A stretch of 64,000 bases of DNA from Syntrophotaleaceae bacterium (lineage in GTDB: Bacteria > Desulfobacterota > Desulfuromonadia > Desulfuromonadales > Syntrophotaleaceae). The stretch spans positions 372,001 through 436,000 of the forward strand of contig JAWKQB010000003.1 of assembly GCA_041390365.1 (NCBI GenBank), in the 5' to 3' direction. Under the pieces are notes generated by a model. That model did no database searches. It was not told the origin of the DNA and was given only the letters and a program-made list of their open reading frames with translations. Position 1 is the stretch's first letter; every line of letters starts with the position of its first letter. Both the position numbers and the translations under genes were made by a program. Positions 1-9,113 of the stretch are shown here, piece by piece.

Positions 1-191
<191 letters not shown>

Positions 192-299
192 ATGTCCTGT
201 TCCCGCCAGGACTGTCAATGATCGTGACCGGGCGCTGAACAGCCGATGCTTCGGGCACAAAAGGCCGATTCAGCGACCTGCAGCACAGAGGGACCTGCC

Positions 300-2171
300 A
301 TGAGTGACGACCTGATCCTGAAAACGGAAACCCTTCCGCGAGCCATTCTGAAACTGTCTCAGAAGGACCCCGACCGCCCCGCACTGCGTTTCAAGGCGCA
401 GGGCCATTATCTGGACATTCCCTGGAAGCTGATGGTCCACGAGATCCGCCGCTATGCCGCAGCCCTGCTGGCCAAAGGCATTGAACAGGGGGACCGGGTG
501 GCGATCATGGCACCCAACTGCCCCCGCTGGGTCTATGCCGATCTGGGCATCATGGCGGCCGGTGGCGTGACCGTCCCCGTCTATCAGACGGAAGGGATGG
601 AAAACATCCTGCATATCCTGCGCGATTCGGGCAGCCGCTTCCTGTTCCTCTACTCCTCTCTGGTCGCCCAGGACCTGGCGCAACACCTCGGGGAACTGCC
701 TGATCTGGAGATGGTGATCCTGCTGGAGGGCAGAGGGGAGAATCCGGCGTTTATCGAGATCGAGTCCTTCCTGAATCATGCCCGGGAAAGCCACTCCAGG
801 GAGGTCGACAAGTCGCTGGAAAAGGTACAGGGCTCCGACATCGCCACCCTCGTCTATACCTCGGGAACCACCGGACCGCCCAAGGGGGTGATTCTGACTC
901 ATGACAACATCCTCGCCTCGATCCGGGCGGCGGTGACGGCTTTCGATATCGGTCCCGGAGACGTCTGCCTCTCCTTTTTGCCCCTTTCCCACGTCTTCGA
1001 ACGGGTCGACGGCTACTACCTGATGCTTTTCCAACGGGCGGTCATTGCATACGCCGAAAGCATCGACACGGTTCCCCTCAATCTGACCGAAGTCCGCCCG
1101 ACGGTGGTGATCGGGGTGCCGCGGCTGTTCGAAAAAATGTTTTCCCGCATCATGGAGCAGGTCCTGTCCGGGTCCTGGTTGAAAAAGCAGGTGTTTTTCG
1201 GCGCCTTGAGGATCGGCCGAGCCCATGCCCAGGCCGTGCAGAGGGAGGAGCCTCAGGGGGCTCTGTTTCAGGGGGCCCTGAGCCTCGCCAAAAAGGCCGT
1301 ATTTGAGAGGCTGCGCGAACGGCTTGGGGGCCGGGTGCGGTTTTTCATTTCGGGAGGAGCTCCCCTGATGACCAAGGTCGCCGAATTTTTCCTGGCCGCC
1401 GGGATCCCCATTTACGAAGGGTATGGCCTCACCGAAAGCGCCTCCGGCATTGCCGTCAATACCGTTGAAAACCTGCGGATCGGGTCGGTGGGAAAAGCGC
1501 TGCCGGAAACCAGCATTCGCATCGCCGAGGATGGAGAAATTCTGCTCAGCGGGCCGACCATCTTCCAGGGTTACTGGAACAGTCCCGAACAGACCGAGGA
1601 AGTGCTGCAGGACGGCTGGTTCAGAACCGGAGACATCGGAGAGCTGGATGAAAACGGCTTCCTGACCATTACCGACCGTAAAAAGGACCTCATCGTCACC
1701 GCCGGCGGCAAAAAGGTGCCCCCCCAGAACCTGGAAAACCTCTTCAAGAGCGACCCGCTCCTCTCCAACGCTTTGGTTTACGGTGACGGAAAACCCTACT
1801 TGATTGCCCTGCTGGTGCCGAACTTCGAAAAACTGGAAAAATTCGCCCGCCAGAACCGGATCGACTTTCTCAATCATTGCGATCTGGTCAACCATCCCCG
1901 GGTACTCGAACTGGTACGGCAGCATGTCGACACTCTGCAGCGCGACCTGCCCTCCTTCAGCCGGATCAAGCGGTTCGTGCTGATCTCCCGGGATTTTTCC
2001 GGCGAGGGCAACGAAGTCACCCCCACCCTGAAACTCAAACGTCAGGTTATTGCCCGAAACTTCAACCGAGTTCTCGAAGGGATGTATCTCGCCGAGGATC
2101 ACGGCATCCATGACAGCGGCTTCTGCATTCTGGAGGATTCGGAGGAGGAACAGCAGAGCAAGTGCGCCTGA
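300..2171 (+). CDS. Long-chain acyl-CoA synthetase (AMP-binding family)
   Basis: This 623-residue adenylate-forming enzyme activates a carboxylic acid, probably a long-chain fatty acid, to its CoA thioester with ATP. The AMP-binding P-loop appears as YTSGTTGPPKG near residue 185. The later core motifs YGLTESASG, GWFRTGDIGELDENGFL and the hinge region DRKKDLIVTAGGKK are all present, so the enzyme looks intact. Overall layout resembles the FadD15/long-chain synthetase group rather than acetyl-CoA synthetase. I start it at the ATG at 300 (MSDDLIL), behind an AGAGGGA-like ribosome site; an in-frame ATG at 246 would add 18 unlikely residues. The preceding thiolase suggests a beta-oxidation role. 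Substrate chain length is not deducible from sequence. Confidence 0.88.
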   Translation: MSDDLILKTETLPRAILKLSQKDPDRPALRFKAQGHYLDIPWKLMVHEIRRYAAALLAKGIEQGDRVAIMAPNCPRWVYADLGIMAAGGVTVPVYQTEGMENILHILRDSGSRFLFLYSSLVAQDLAQHLGELPDLEMVILLEGRGENPAFIEIESFLNHARESHSREVDKSLEKVQGSDIATLVYTSGTTGPPKGVILTHDNILASIRAAVTAFDIGPGDVCLSFLPLSHVFERVDGYYLMLFQRAVIAYAESIDTVPLNLTEVRPTVVIGVPRLFEKMFSRIMEQVLSGSWLKKQVFFGALRIGRAHAQAVQREEPQGALFQGALSLAKKAVFERLRERLGGRVRFFISGGAPLMTKVAEFFLAAGIPIYEGYGLTESASGIAVNTVENLRIGSVGKALPETSIRIAEDGEILLSGPTIFQGYWNSPEQTEEVLQDGWFRTGDIGELDENGFLTITDRKKDLIVTAGGKKVPPQNLENLFKSDPLLSNALVYGDGKPYLIALLVPNFEKLEKFARQNRIDFLNHCDLVNHPRVLELVRQHVDTLQRDLPSFSRIKRFVLISRDFSGEGNEVTPTLKLKRQVIARNFNRVLEGMYLAEDHGIHDSGFCILEDSEEEQQSKCA

Positions 2172-2217
2172 AGGGGAAAAGGGGGGCGAATCGCGATACC
2201 AGTTTGACAAGGTTTTA

Positions 2218-2377
2218 ATCGAAATCGAAATCGGGATCGGGATCGAAATCGGATTTTGGCTTTTGACTTTGGTTTGGATGCCGAGGGTTTTAGCCTTGCA
2301 GTAGAGTGACCCAAATCGAAATCGTCAAAACGAAAAGCTAACACCCGATTTCGATTTCGATAGCGATTTCGATTTGG
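2218..2377. repeat. Intergenic inverted arrays of ATCGRR hexamers
   Basis: The 327-base gap between the convergent acyl-CoA ligase and symporter genes holds no credible ORF. At 2218-2252 the hexamer ATCGAA/ATCGGG is repeated about six times; at 2345-2377 a similar array runs in the reverse-complement sense (CGATTT units). A short extra copy lies near 2313-2324. Transcribed from either side, the arms could pair into a long imperfect hairpin, so a bidirectional terminator role is possible. Similar cassettes with other units lie at 9851, 14990, 15678 and 33737. Confidence 0.8.
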
Positions 2378-2498
2378 AAAAATCTAAAGCCTCGCCATGG
2401 AGGAAGAAGATCCGCAACTTGCAGAGGCGAAATCTTGGTTTCCGCTACCGCTTCACCGACAACGAAAAGGACTCCTCCATGCAGGAACAAGGTCTATT

Positions 2499-3881
2499 TT
2501 AACTCTTTTCGGCAGGGGCGGTACGAGTCCCGTCTTCCCCGAAGGGATTCACCCGGCCCGGATCCTTGAAATATTCGCGGGTCATACGGATCACCAGCGG
2601 ACTGAGGCAGAGGAGGCCGACCAGGTTGGGCCAGGCCATCAAGGCATTGAAAATATCGGAAATGGTCCAAACCAGGTTAAGGGGGATCGCGGCGCCAACG
2701 GGCAACAGCAGACAGAAAAGCACACGGTAGGGCAGGATCAGTCTTGCGCCCAGCAGGTATTCGATGGAACGATCGCCGTAATAGGACCAGCTTATGGCGG
2801 TGGAAAAGGCGAAAAAGATGATGCCGAAGGCCACGATGTAGCCCCCGGGCCCGGGCAGTCCGGCCTGGAAGGCGCTGGCGGTCAGTTCGGCGCCGGTCAG
2901 CCCGCTCTCGTACGCGTTGGTAAGGATGATCACCAGGCCGGTCATGGAGCAGATGACGATGGTATCGATAAAAGGCCCGAGCATGGCCACCAGTCCCTCC
3001 CGCACCGGTTCCCGGGTCTGGGCCGCGCCATGGGCGATCGGGGCGCTGCCGAGTCCGGCCTCGTTGGAGAAGACGCCCCGCGCCACACCGAAACGGATCG
3101 CCTGGGCCAGCGCGGCCCCGGCAAAGCCGCCCGCCGCAGCGCTGCCGCTGAAGGCATCACGAAAAATCACCGCGAACGCTCCCGGAATCCCCTGCCAATT
3201 GGCGAACAGGACCCACAGGGCCCCGGCCACGTAAAAAACGCACATGAAGGGCACCAGTTTGCTGGCCACCTGGCCGATACGCCGGATACCACCGACGATG
3301 ACCGCAAAAACCAGGGAGCCGATCACCAGTCCGGTCACCAGTTTGGGAACGCCGAAATAGACCTGCACCGGCTCGGCCACCGAATTGGCCTGAACCATGT
3401 TGCCGATGCCGAAGGAAGCGATCACGGCGAAAAAGGCGAACAGAACCCCCAGCCATTTCTGCCCCAGCCCTTTCTCCAGATAGTACATCGGCCCGGCACT
3501 TACCGAACCATCCTCATGGATTGTGCGAAAATGCAGAGACAGCAAACATTCGGCATATTTCAGCGCCATGCCAAAAAAGGCCGTAACCCACATCCAGAAG
3601 ATGGCTCCCGGCCCCCCCAAGGCGACGGCAGTGCCCACCCCGGCGATATTTCCGGTACCGATGGTGGCCGAAAGAGCAGCGCTCAGGGCCTGGAAATGAG
3701 TGATTTCCCCCTGGTCTTCGGGGTTGTCGAAACGTCCGCTGATCAACTGCCAGGCATAGCCGAAGCGGCGCAGCTGAACGAATCCGACCAGCAGGGTCAT
3801 AAGCAGGCCGGTACCGACCAGCAGGAAAATGGTGACCGGTCCCCAGACCAGGCCGCTCAGGGAATCAAGCAGGCTTTGCAT
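2499..3881 (-). CDS. Sodium:alanine/glycine symporter (AGCS family)
   Basis: This 460-residue polytopic membrane protein belongs to the AGCS (alanine or glycine:cation symporter) family, which imports alanine or glycine with Na+ across the inner membrane. The diagnostic stretch SALSATIGTGNIAG followed by GGPGAIFWMWVTAFFG is present in the N-terminal third, and about ten to eleven hydrophobic segments follow. Length matches the family norm (about 450-500). It stands alone on the minus strand between two plus-strand genes, with its own 5' leader. No neighbour indicates whether alanine or glycine is preferred. AGCS genes are often controlled by glycine riboswitches, but I could not recognise one upstream. 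Confidence 0.92.
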   Translation of the reverse strand: MQSLLDSLSGLVWGPVTIFLLVGTGLLMTLLVGFVQLRRFGYAWQLISGRFDNPEDQGEITHFQALSAALSATIGTGNIAGVGTAVALGGPGAIFWMWVTAFFGMALKYAECLLSLHFRTIHEDGSVSAGPMYYLEKGLGQKWLGVLFAFFAVIASFGIGNMVQANSVAEPVQVYFGVPKLVTGLVIGSLVFAVIVGGIRRIGQVASKLVPFMCVFYVAGALWVLFANWQGIPGAFAVIFRDAFSGSAAAGGFAGAALAQAIRFGVARGVFSNEAGLGSAPIAHGAAQTREPVREGLVAMLGPFIDTIVICSMTGLVIILTNAYESGLTGAELTASAFQAGLPGPGGYIVAFGIIFFAFSTAISWSYYGDRSIEYLLGARLILPYRVLFCLLLPVGAAIPLNLVWTISDIFNALMAWPNLVGLLCLSPLVIRMTREYFKDPGRVNPFGEDGTRTAPAEKS

Positions 3882-4247
3882 GCACTGTTTCCTTTCGTTG
3901 GAAATACCTGTTCAGCCAAAAGGGCTCCGAGTGCCCGCGCAAAGGGTCGTCTGTCACCAGGATGGCGGCAGCCAAGCCCCGGGGATGGGTCTCCCCAAAG
4001 AGTATGAAAATCGATCGATTGCGGTATTAATAGCGATCTTTATTGGCCCGTGCAAGGCTTTATTCCCCTGCCCCCTGGCCGTGTCAGCGAAAATATTAGG
4101 CAACGCCCTGCCCAAACAACAGTCATCCACATAAGAAAACCCTCTCTAATGATGCTAACCTGCCATTTTATCAGCAGAAAAATTCATTTAATCTGTGGTA
4201 CGCATCATGCTTTAAATCCTTCCTCAACGCACAACTACGGTCACAAG
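3882..4247. other. Divergent intergenic region, symporter / GGDEF-EAL gene
   Basis: These 366 bases separate the starts of two divergent genes. The symporter side (minus-strand leader) holds a GGGG-loop-CCCC hairpin at 3981-3996 and a GGGC-loop-GCCC element nearer the start codon, so a structured leader is possible. I saw no complete riboswitch aptamer. The part next to the GGDEF-EAL gene is AT-rich without a convincing -35/-10 pair. In-frame upstream codons from 4050 probably do not belong to the protein. Confidence 0.45.
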
Positions 4248-6506
4248 ATGAAAAAAGAGGAAAAACTGCTGCAGGCCTTGATCGAGATCAGCAGAGAGCT
4301 GCTGACCATCACCGATCTCGAACAACTGCTGGAAAGAATCCTGCGGGTGGCCCGCGAGGTTTTTCAGTTCGACAACGCCATCATCAGACTTGTGTCCCAG
4401 GACGGGCTGCGTTTGATCCCGGCGGCCTCCTATGGCTACACCAGGGAAGCCCTTAAGCAGGAGATCCTCGTCGGGTGCGGCATCATGGGCAAGGTTGCAG
4501 CGCAGGCCAGACCGATCCTGGTTCCTGACGTTACCCAGTCGGCCGACTACCTCTACGGCATTCCGGGCGCCCGCAGCGAGCTGGCCGTGCCCCTTATCGT
4601 CGAGGACCAAGTGGTGGGCGTGTTCAATGTTGAGAGCCCCGTCCCCCACGCCTTCGATGAAACCGATCTCGAATCCCTGATGACCGTGGCAAGGCATGCC
4701 TCCATAGCCATCAAAAATGCCAACCTCTATGAAAACCTCCGCCTCGTCAGCGGCCGCTTCCGAAAACTCCATGACTTCAGCCGGCATGTGCTCGACAGCG
4801 TCAATCTGGGCATCTTCACCCTCGATTCCGATCTGCGGATCACCTCCTGGAACTGCAAAATGACCGGCTGGTTTGAAATGGAGGAAGCCGAGGCGCGCGG
4901 CAGTCATCTGTTCGATCTTCTTCCCGAACTGGCAGGAACCGATTTTCATTTCCGTTTGCGTCGGGTCCTGGAGCAAAACGAACCGGAAAAGTGTCAGGTG
5001 GTCCGGAAATCGGCTGAAGAATCCCGCCGGCATTTCGAGCTTCATCTCAGCGCGCTGGCGGAAGCCGGGGATTCTTCAGGGGCAGTTATTCTGCTCGAAG
5101 ACATCACCCCGCGGATCCGGGCGGAGAGGCTGTTGCTGGAAAACGAAAAGCGTCTCAACCATCTCGCCTTTCATGACAGCCTGACCAACCTGCCCAACAG
5201 GCTGCTGTTTCATGACCGGCTGGCCCGGGCCATGAAGGCGGCCTGCAGGAAAAAGCAGCAAGTGGGGCTGCTTTTTCTCGACCTCGACCGCTTCAAGAAC
5301 ATCAACGATTCCCTGGGTCATCAGACGGGAGACGAACTGCTCCGGAAAGTGGCGCTGCGACTCAGGGGCTGCCTTCGCAGCCACGATACCATTGCCCGCC
5401 TCGGCGGAGACGAATTCGTGATCATCGTCCAGGACCTGGTCGATCACTGTGATCTTGCCGCCATCGCCCAGAAAATTCTGGCCCAGCTGGCAAAAGCCAT
5501 CCGGATCAACGACGATGTCCTGTTTCCCACCGCCAGTATCGGCATCGCCCTCTATCCGGACGACGGACAGGATGTCGAGGAATTGATGAAAAGCGCGGAC
5601 GTGGCGCTCTACCGGGCCAAGGAGCAGGGACGAAACACCTATCAGTTTTACGAAAGGGCGATGAATGCCCGGTCCCATGAACTCCTGCGACTGGAAAGCC
5701 ATCTGCGCCATGCCCTCGAGGAGCAGCAGCTGGTCCTCCACTATCAACCCCAGCTCGATCTGAAGACCGGTGAAACCGTCGGATTCGAAGCCCTGCTGCG
5801 GTGGAAACATCCCCTCAAGGGGATGATCGCTCCATCCGACTTCATTCCCATGGCGGAGGAGACGGGGTTGATCGTGCCGATCGGGGAATGGGTTCTGGAC
5901 CAGGCCTGCTCCCAGGCCCAGCTCTGGCGGTCCAGGGGGTTCGACAAACTGCGGGTATCGGTCAACATCTCCCCCCGCCAGTTCAAGCAGCCCGGATTCG
6001 TTCAGGCGGTGGACCGGATCCTTTTTCGGACCGGACTCGACCCGCGCTTCCTGGAGCTGGAAATCACCGAAAACATCTTGGTGGACAATATTCAGGAAGC
6101 CGCCGGCGTGCTTCAGCAACTCAGGACCATGGGCCTGTCGCTGGCGGTGGACGATTTTGGTACCGGATTCTCCTCCTTGCGCTACCTTCAGCAACTCCCT
6201 CTCGACAGGTTGAAAATCGACCAATCCTTTGTCAAGGGCATCACCATCGCTGCCGAGGGAACCTCCCTGGCGGCCGGCATCATTGCTCTTGCCGAAAACC
6301 TGAATCTGGGGGTGGTGGCCGAAGGGATCGAAAACAGGGTGCAACTCGATTTTCTCCGACAAAGGCAGTGCGATCAGGGCCAAGGGTTTCTCTTTGCTCG
6401 CCCACTCACCACCGAGGAAGCCACCGCATATCTTCATCGGCCTTTAACACCTCCCTTTCCATCCTCCGATACCGATTTTGAAGACAAGCTGCATAAGGTT
6501 CGATGA
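4248..6506 (+). CDS. GAF-PAS-GGDEF-EAL c-di-GMP signalling protein
   Basis: This 752-residue cytoplasmic protein makes and/or degrades cyclic di-GMP. In order: a GAF sensor (about residues 1-170), a PAS-like segment (about 180-290), a GGDEF diguanylate cyclase domain and an EAL phosphodiesterase domain. The cyclase signature is intact (RLGGDEF), with an RxxD inhibitory site (RSHD) five residues before GGDEF. The EAL domain has FEALLRW, DDFGTGFSSL and VAEGIEN, so it too looks active. No membrane segment or signal peptide is seen. The start at 4248 (MKKEEKL) is chosen because it begins the first coherent helix; its ribosome site is weak and an in-frame start at 4050 exists. It lies upstream of nifU but has a separate transcription unit. 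Confidence 0.92.
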   Translation: MKKEEKLLQALIEISRELLTITDLEQLLERILRVAREVFQFDNAIIRLVSQDGLRLIPAASYGYTREALKQEILVGCGIMGKVAAQARPILVPDVTQSADYLYGIPGARSELAVPLIVEDQVVGVFNVESPVPHAFDETDLESLMTVARHASIAIKNANLYENLRLVSGRFRKLHDFSRHVLDSVNLGIFTLDSDLRITSWNCKMTGWFEMEEAEARGSHLFDLLPELAGTDFHFRLRRVLEQNEPEKCQVVRKSAEESRRHFELHLSALAEAGDSSGAVILLEDITPRIRAERLLLENEKRLNHLAFHDSLTNLPNRLLFHDRLARAMKAACRKKQQVGLLFLDLDRFKNINDSLGHQTGDELLRKVALRLRGCLRSHDTIARLGGDEFVIIVQDLVDHCDLAAIAQKILAQLAKAIRINDDVLFPTASIGIALYPDDGQDVEELMKSADVALYRAKEQGRNTYQFYERAMNARSHELLRLESHLRHALEEQQLVLHYQPQLDLKTGETVGFEALLRWKHPLKGMIAPSDFIPMAEETGLIVPIGEWVLDQACSQAQLWRSRGFDKLRVSVNISPRQFKQPGFVQAVDRILFRTGLDPRFLELEITENILVDNIQEAAGVLQQLRTMGLSLAVDDFGTGFSSLRYLQQLPLDRLKIDQSFVKGITIAAEGTSLAAGIIALAENLNLGVVAEGIENRVQLDFLRQRQCDQGQGFLFARPLTTEEATAYLHRPLTPPFPSSDTDFEDKLHKVR

Positions 6507-6632
6507 GAGATGTGATTGCCCCGATTTTGTTCAAAAACAAATGGAATAACCGGGGGGCTCTGTTCAGAGCCTGGAGGCAGGCCTAGCGGAAAACGGCAAT
6601 GTGAGCCTGAATTACCAAACTTTTCTCCATCT

Positions 6633-6661
6633 TTGACAAGGGCGGTCGGAGAACTTAAAAT
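6633..6661 (+). promoter_or_regulatory. Sigma-70 promoter for nifUS
   Basis: TTGACA at 6633-6638 and TAAAAT at 6656-6661 are separated by exactly 17 bases. That is a near-consensus housekeeping promoter on the same strand as nifU, whose start lies about 110 bases downstream. Strong match to consensus; not experimentally supported. Confidence 0.75.
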
Positions 6662-6682
6662 AGTAGCAAATTGGTCAGCTTT

Positions 6683-6721
6683 GATGCCGTCGCAAGAAAG
6701 CCCAAAAGGTGCGACGTCATC
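6683..6721 (+). other. Leader hairpin upstream of nifU
   Basis: The segments 6683-6694 (GATGCCGTCGCA) and 6710-6721 (TGCGACGTCATC) are complementary at 11 of 12 positions and enclose a 15-base loop. The hairpin lies between the likely promoter and nifU, so it would form in the 5' untranslated mRNA. No U-run follows, so it is not a simple terminator. It could affect mRNA stability or be a regulatory site. Confidence 0.6.
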
Positions 6722-6772
6722 ATCTTTGGATTTGCAATTATCCACCCAGTCTTAAATTTCAGGAGCATGCGA

Positions 6773-7615
6773 ATGTGGGATTATACGGACAAAGTCAAGG
6801 ATCATTTTCTCAACCCCCGCAATGTGGGGGAGGTCGATAACCCGGACGGCATCGGCGAGGTCGGTTCTCTGGCCTGCGGCGACGCCCTGCGCCTGACCTT
6901 CAAGCTCGATGTCAACAAACGGATCAAAGAGATAAAGTTCAAGACCTTCGGCTGTGCCAGCGCCATCGCCAGCTCCTCGGCCCTGACCGAAATCGCCAAG
7001 GGCAAGACCCTGGAGGAGGCGGAAAAGATCAGCAACCAGGATCTGGCCGAATTTCTCGGCGGACTGCCTGAAGAGAAGATGCACTGCTCGGTCATGGGCA
7101 AGGAGGCCCTGGAGGCGGCGATCGCCAACTATCGGGGGGAAACCCAGACCAAAGAGGAGTTCGAGATTGTCTGCAAATGCTTCGGTATTACCGACCGGGA
7201 GATCGAGCGGGTGGCCCGGGAAAACAAGCTGACCAGCATCGAGCAGGTGACGGATTACACCAAGGCCGGCGGCGGATGCCAGATGTGTCATCCGAAAATC
7301 GAGGCCATCCTGCAGAAATTGGGCAACGCCGCTCCCGCAGAACCGGTCGAGCAGCGTCTTCCGGCGGGGAAAAAACTCTCCAACCTCCAGAAGATAAGGC
7401 TGATCCAGGAAACCCTGGAAAGGGAGATTCTGCCTCCGATCCGCTCCGATGGCGGCGATCTCGAACTGGTCGACATCGACGGCAGCAAGGTCTATGTCGC
7501 CCTGCGGGGGACCTGCTCCTTCTGCCCCCAGTCCAGCTTTACGCTCAAGCACTTCGTTGAGGCGAAGCTGCGGGAATTCGTCGCCCCGGAAATCGAGGTC
7601 GAGGAGGTGAAATGA
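6773..7615 (+). CDS. nifU: Fe-S cluster scaffold protein NifU
   Basis: This 280-residue protein has the full three-part NifU architecture for assembling Fe-S clusters. The N-terminal IscU-like scaffold domain (MWDYTDKVKDHFLNPRNVGE..., conserved cysteines in SLACGD, FGCASA and MHCSVMG) comes first. A central BFD-like [2Fe-2S] domain follows (CKCFGI ... GGGCQMC). The C-terminal Nfu domain carries a CxxC pair (GTCSFCPQSS). I start at ATG 6773: AGGAG at 6761-6765 is seven bases away, and MWDY matches known NifU beginnings; the ATG at 6767 is too close to it. The last bases overlap nifS, so the two are translationally coupled. No nitrogenase genes are nearby, so this is probably the housekeeping Fe-S system. 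Confidence 0.95.
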   Translation: MWDYTDKVKDHFLNPRNVGEVDNPDGIGEVGSLACGDALRLTFKLDVNKRIKEIKFKTFGCASAIASSSALTEIAKGKTLEEAEKISNQDLAEFLGGLPEEKMHCSVMGKEALEAAIANYRGETQTKEEFEIVCKCFGITDREIERVARENKLTSIEQVTDYTKAGGGCQMCHPKIEAILQKLGNAAPAEPVEQRLPAGKKLSNLQKIRLIQETLEREILPPIRSDGGDLELVDIDGSKVYVALRGTCSFCPQSSFTLKHFVEAKLREFVAPEIEVEEVK

Positions 7616-8838
7616 TGAAAACCGTTTATCTGGACAACAATGCCACCACTCGCACCGCTCCGGAAGTCGTCGAAGCCATGGGGCCCTTCTTCAGCGATCT
7701 CTACGGCAATCCCTCCAGCATGCACTTTTTCGGCGGCCAGGTCGGCCGACAGGTCGCCGCGGCCCGGGAAAAGGTGGCCGCGCTGATCGGCGCCGATCCC
7801 GGGGAAATCGTCTTTACCAGCAGCGGTACGGAAAGCGACAATGCCGCGATATTCGGCACCCTCTATTCCTACCCCGAAAAAAAACACCTGGTCATCTCCC
7901 GGGTCGAACACCCCGCCGTACTCAACGTCGCCCATCACCTCCAGGCCCGAGGTTATCGCATTACCGAACTGGGCGTCGACAGTCAGGGTCGCCTCGATCT
8001 GGATGAACTGAGAGCCGTTCTGAATCCCGATACCGCCCTGGTCAGCATCATGGCCGCCAACAACGAAACCGGTGTGCTCTTCCCGGTGGAGGAGATCAGC
8101 ACCATCTGTCGGGAAAAGGGGGTCCCCTTCCATACCGATGCGGTCCAGGCCGTCGGCAAGATCCCCATGGATATGCGCAAAAGCACCATCGATCTGCTCT
8201 CCCTCTCCGGCCACAAGCTGCATGCCCCAAAAGGCATCGGGGCCCTCTACATCCGCAAGGGAACCCGTTTTTCCCCCTTCGTGATCGGCGGACATCAGGA
8301 GTCCGGGCGACGCGCCGGAACCGAAAACGTCCCCTATATCGTCGGCCTCGGCAAGGCGGCCGAATTTGTCATGGCCCACATGGAGGAGGAGAACGGGCGC
8401 GTTCGCAACCTGCGGGATCGGCTGGAACAGGGGCTGCTGGACCGGATTCCCAACACCATGATCAACGGCGATCCCGAACGGAGGCTGCCCAACACCTGCA
8501 GCCTGAGCTTCGAGTACGTCGAAGGGGAATCGATCCTGATGCTGCTCAGCGACCAGGGCATCTGCGCCTCGTCGGGATCGGCCTGCACCTCCGGCTCCCT
8601 GCAGCCCAGCCACGTTTTGCGGGCAATGGGAGTCCCTTTCACCGCCGCCCACGGCTCGATCCGCTTCAGCCTGAGTGTGTTCAACAGTGACGAGGATGTC
8701 GATCACGTGATCAAGGTCCTGCCGCCGATCATCCAGCGGCTGCGCGACATCTCTCCTTTCTGGAAGGATTTTCTCGAAGGCAAGCCGCTCAGCCCGTTCA
8801 TGGTCGGCGGAGAGAGCGAGCACCACGCCCACGGGTGA
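7612..8838 (+). CDS. nifS: Cysteine desulfurase NifS
   Basis: This 408-residue PLP enzyme removes sulfur from cysteine and passes it as persulfide to NifU. The PLP-binding lysine lies in SGHKLHAPKG, and the reactive cysteine is in the flexible loop SSGSACTSGS near residue 327. The terminal LQPSHVLRAMG stretch is typical of the NifS/IscS class. The ATG overlaps the nifU stop by four bases (ATGA), showing coupled translation. Family length is about 400, so the gene is complete. With NifU it would supply clusters for RimO, endonuclease III and the DinG-like helicase in this window. Confidence 0.95.
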   Translation: MMKTVYLDNNATTRTAPEVVEAMGPFFSDLYGNPSSMHFFGGQVGRQVAAAREKVAALIGADPGEIVFTSSGTESDNAAIFGTLYSYPEKKHLVISRVEHPAVLNVAHHLQARGYRITELGVDSQGRLDLDELRAVLNPDTALVSIMAANNETGVLFPVEEISTICREKGVPFHTDAVQAVGKIPMDMRKSTIDLLSLSGHKLHAPKGIGALYIRKGTRFSPFVIGGHQESGRRAGTENVPYIVGLGKAAEFVMAHMEEENGRVRNLRDRLEQGLLDRIPNTMINGDPERRLPNTCSLSFEYVEGESILMLLSDQGICASSGSACTSGSLQPSHVLRAMGVPFTAAHGSIRFSLSVFNSDEDVDHVIKVLPPIIQRLRDISPFWKDFLEGKPLSPFMVGGESEHHAHG

Positions 8839-8886
8839 AACGTGGAAGGGACTTTTCTGGATTAGAAAACCCTTTCATCAAAAAAC

Positions 8887-8915
8887 TTGGTGGGATTAAA
8901 AAAACTGGTTATACT
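8887..8915 (+). promoter_or_regulatory. Candidate promoter upstream of the PilZ gene
   Basis: TTGGTG at 8887-8892 and TATACT at 8910-8915 are 17 bases apart, a fair sigma-70 pair. It would give a leader of about 190 bases for the gene starting at 9114. I saw no better promoter closer to the gene. Confidence 0.5.
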
Positions 8916-9000
8916 TTCAGTCAATTCCCGTCGCTTTTGAAAATAGTCGTTCTCGAGGTGGTTTTGATCGGGAATCCAGCTTTAAGTCATTTAAATCATG

Positions 9001-9060
9001 CATGCCCGACAGACCCGGGCATGATCAAACGCCTTTGCCAAGCCATCCATTTCGAAATGG
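9001..9060 (+). other. Two palindromes in the PilZ gene leader
   Basis: CATGCCCG (9001-9008) and CGGGCATG (9016-9023) form a perfect 8-bp stem with a 7-base loop. Further on, CCATTTCGAAATGG at 9047-9060 is a perfect 14-base palindrome. No U-run follows either. They could be protein-binding sites or RNA structure; a c-di-GMP aptamer was looked for and not recognised. Confidence 0.5.
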
Positions 9061-9113
9061 TTTGACGGATACTGAAAATTAAGGCCAATTCAGCTGTACC
9101 GGAAAGGGTTTCG

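Noticed and set aside
270..2210. A 646-residue minus-strand ORF
   Set aside because: Antisense of the acyl-CoA ligase, whose motifs are complete on the plus strand.
2397..4007. A 536-residue plus-strand ORF opposite the symporter
   Set aside because: It mirrors the symporter gene, and its translation is low-complexity and Gln/Gly/His-rich, typical of the antisense of a GC-rich membrane protein gene.
3882..4047. Glycine riboswitch before the symporter
   Set aside because: The conserved tandem aptamer cores were not found; only generic hairpins.
8835..9065. A 76-residue plus ORF after nifS
   Set aside because: No recognisable domain; it covers the candidate promoter and both palindromes of the next gene.
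8839..9113. c-di-GMP riboswitch before the PilZ gene
   Set aside because: The conserved GEMM core sequences are absent; only palindromes are present.
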